A stretch of DNA of 44,302 nt from Streptomyces populi (lineage in GTDB: Bacteria > Actinomycetota > Actinomycetes > Streptomycetales > Streptomycetaceae). Below the pieces are notes generated by a model. It did no database searches. It worked only from the letters and a program-made list of their open reading frames with translations, and was not told where the DNA came from. The stretch spans positions 1-44,302 of the forward strand of contig NZ_KZ626909.1 in the NCBI RefSeq assembly GCF_002911015.1. The letters are read 5' to 3'. Below are positions 43,005 to 44,302 of the stretch, piece by piece; the first letter of the stretch is position 1; every line of letters starts with the position of its first letter. A program made the position numbers and the translations under genes.

Positions 43005-43661
43005 GTGACGGATGGCTTCGAGGTTCCGTGCGCCACGGCGACGGTTCTGCTGCAGGCTGTCGTGGCCAGGGTCACCGCGCTCGCCGACCGGCTCGGCGTG
43101 CCGCACGCCGAGGTCTTCGACGTCCGGCGGCTGTCGGCCGAGTCCGGCGTCCCCGAACCCGTGGCGAAGGCCCTGCTGGGCGGCCGCCCCGCCGGAGAAC
43201 CCGACTTGCAGGCACGCTTCCTGCAACGTCTGGACCTGCTGCGCCGCACCCGGCTCAAGCCCAACGGCCGTCGCTACACGCAGCAGGAGATAGCGGACGG
43301 CGCCGGCATGTCGCGTCAGCAGGCGGGCGCCCTCATCAACGGTGACCGGCGCCCCACCATGGAGCACTGCGACGCCATCCAGCGCTTCTTCCGGGTGCAC
43401 GCCGGGTTCCTCACGGCCGAGGACTCCGAAGCGCTCGTGGGCGCCCTCCAGCGGTCGGAACAGGAATTCCTGCAACGGCTCGCCGACCGCGAACGCGCCG
43501 CGGCCTCGGCCGCCCACGATCCGCTCGAACGGCTGCTCCTCGACCACGGTGTCCGTGGGATCGCCTGGCGGGCCGCGCAGTTGCCCACCGACCAGCACCG
43601 GGACAAGGTCGCGGAATGGCTGGACATGCTCCTGGAGAGCGTCAAACGGCCAGAGTCGTGA
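43005..43661 (+). CDS. XRE-family helix-turn-helix regulator
   Basis: 218 residues from GTG at 43005 with AGGAGA at 42992-42997. The helix-turn-helix is at residues ~90-121 ('YTQQEIADGAGMSRQQAGAL' then 'INGDRRPTMEH'). It is preceded by a ~85-residue helical region and followed by an acidic helical C-terminus. This form is found in Streptomyces next to ImmA/IrrE-like genes. It probably represses its own operon and is the target or partner of the following peptidase. Confidence 0.85.
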   Translation: MTDGFEVPCATATVLLQAVVARVTALADRLGVPHAEVFDVRRLSAESGVPEPVAKALLGGRPAGEPDLQARFLQRLDLLRRTRLKPNGRRYTQQEIADGAGMSRQQAGALINGDRRPTMEHCDAIQRFFRVHAGFLTAEDSEALVGALQRSEQEFLQRLADRERAAASAAHDPLERLLLDHGVRGIAWRAAQLPTDQHRDKVAEWLDMLLESVKRPES

Positions 43662-43675
43662 GCCGGGGGAGACCA

Positions 43676-44224
43676 GTGGGCATCGGAAGGGAAATGCGCC
43701 GCCTGTGCGGCGAGCTGGTCTCGGAGCTCTCGCTCCCGGCGCCGGCGGCACCCGCCGACCTCTACACCGCGCTGTGCGGCGCGATGAGCCGGCGCCGCGG
43801 CCGTCCCGTCCAGTTCCGCACGGCCGCCTTCCCGCCCGGCACCGCCAGCGGGCTGTGGCTCGACATGGCCGAACAGGACCTGGTCGTCATCGAGGAACGC
43901 ACCGCCCCCGACCACCAGTTGGTCATTCTCGGTCACGAGCTGTGGCACATGAAGGCCGGGCACTGCAGTCATCACGTCGACGGCGCGGCCGTCGCGGCGC
44001 GCTTACTCAGCGACGGCGCGGACCTCCAGGCCACCGTCCTGAAAGTGGCCGCGCGGACCCGCTTCGACCTCGCCGACGAGCAGGAGGCCGAAAGCTTCGG
44101 TCTCCTGCTCGCCAGCAAGTGCCGCACCTGGCTGGCCGGTTCCTCACTGCGCGGCCCGGTGCAGCGGCACGGTCTGGCCGGCCGCATCGAAGCCTCCCTG
44201 GGCTGTCGCGGGCCGCGGGGCTGA
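43676..44224 (+). CDS. ImmA/IrrE-like zinc metallopeptidase, contains a TTA codon
   Basis: 182 residues from GTG at 43676 behind GGGGGAG; GTG at 43658, overlapping the XRE stop, is an alternative. The zinc motif HELWH is at residues 87-91, with further His residues just after ('KAGHCSHHV') and an acidic 'EQEAESFG' helix typical of the third zinc ligand. ImmA-type peptidases cleave or relieve the paired XRE repressor. A TTA leucine codon at 44003-44005 (residue 110) makes translation likely to depend on the bldA tRNA. Confidence 0.85.
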   Translation: MGIGREMRRLCGELVSELSLPAPAAPADLYTALCGAMSRRRGRPVQFRTAAFPPGTASGLWLDMAEQDLVVIEERTAPDHQLVILGHELWHMKAGHCSHHVDGAAVAARLLSDGADLQATVLKVAARTRFDLADEQEAESFGLLLASKCRTWLAGSSLRGPVQRHGLAGRIEASLGCRGPRG

Positions 44225-44237
44225 AGGTCCCGGGGTC

Positions 44238-44302
44238 ATGGACGGATCGAGCTACTACATCCCGGCCGTCGCCATGGGCGCGGCGATCGCGTTCAAAGGG
44301 CC
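44238..44302 (+). CDS. Start of a small-headed membrane protein (partial)
   Basis: ATG at 44238, 13 bases after the peptidase stop. The 21 visible codons begin MDGSSYYIPAVAMG and run into a hydrophobic stretch that looks like a first membrane helix. In Streptomyces an MAB_1171c-type multi-pass membrane protein often follows XRE and ImmA-like genes; this start resembles it, but too little is visible to be sure. Confidence 0.55.
   Translation, partial: MDGSSYYIPAVAMGAAIAFKG

Overview
The window is high-GC DNA with extreme G/C preference at third codon positions, frequent GTG starts, GTGA/ATGA stop-start overlaps, very rare TTA codons and gene families typical of Streptomyces. I read it as Streptomyces chromosome or a close relative. 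No rRNA, tRNA, transposase, integrase or CRISPR array was seen.

Region A (1-13,330) is the unusual part. Four large minus-strand genes (12,149 down to beyond base 1) encode proteins of the CHAT-protease/STAND-NTPase type. Three are paralogues (10,119-12,149; 6,011-10,021; 4,143-5,972). Only the first keeps the CHAT His-Cys dyad, and only the second keeps an intact Walker A lysine. The fourth (1-4,118, cut by the window edge) has an intact P-loop and a long helical C-terminal region but no CHAT domain. A divergent gene (12,272-13,090) encodes a 272-residue protein of unrecognised family with a very acidic tail. The locus looks like a multi-component biological-conflict or signalling system with active enzymes and pseudo-enzymes, and is the best candidate here for something undescribed.

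Region B (13,442-20,028) is a catabolic island. It holds a VanA-type Rieske oxygenase, a small Cys/His-rich protein and a VanB-type reductase, joined by GTGA overlaps. A convergent IclR regulator and an NMT1/SsuA-type ABC importer (lipoprotein, two permeases, ATPase) follow. Region C (20,065-26,188, minus strand) is an alpha-glucoside utilisation cluster: a LacI regulator, sugar-binding lipoprotein, two permeases and a GH13 alpha-glucosidase. Region D (26,332-32,298, minus strand) is a hydroxyproline-type catabolic cluster: a GntR regulator, 4-hydroxyproline epimerase family protein, DHDPS-family deaminase, and a three-subunit flavin/iron-sulfur dehydrogenase. The final semialdehyde dehydrogenase is not in the window.

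Region E (32,299-36,205) has an operator-like array of TGGCACCA repeats leading into a ribbon-helix-helix regulator, then a DUF4097 beta-repeat protein and a DrrAB-type ABC exporter. Region F (36,270-41,985) is a polyamine-type ABC importer (potABCD order A-D-B-C) divergent from a GntR regulator that overlaps a soluble Cache-domain gene. Region G (42,076-44,302) has a MmyB-type ligand-binding protein lacking its DNA-binding domain, then an XRE regulator, an ImmA/IrrE-like metallopeptidase containing a TTA codon, and the start of a small membrane protein.
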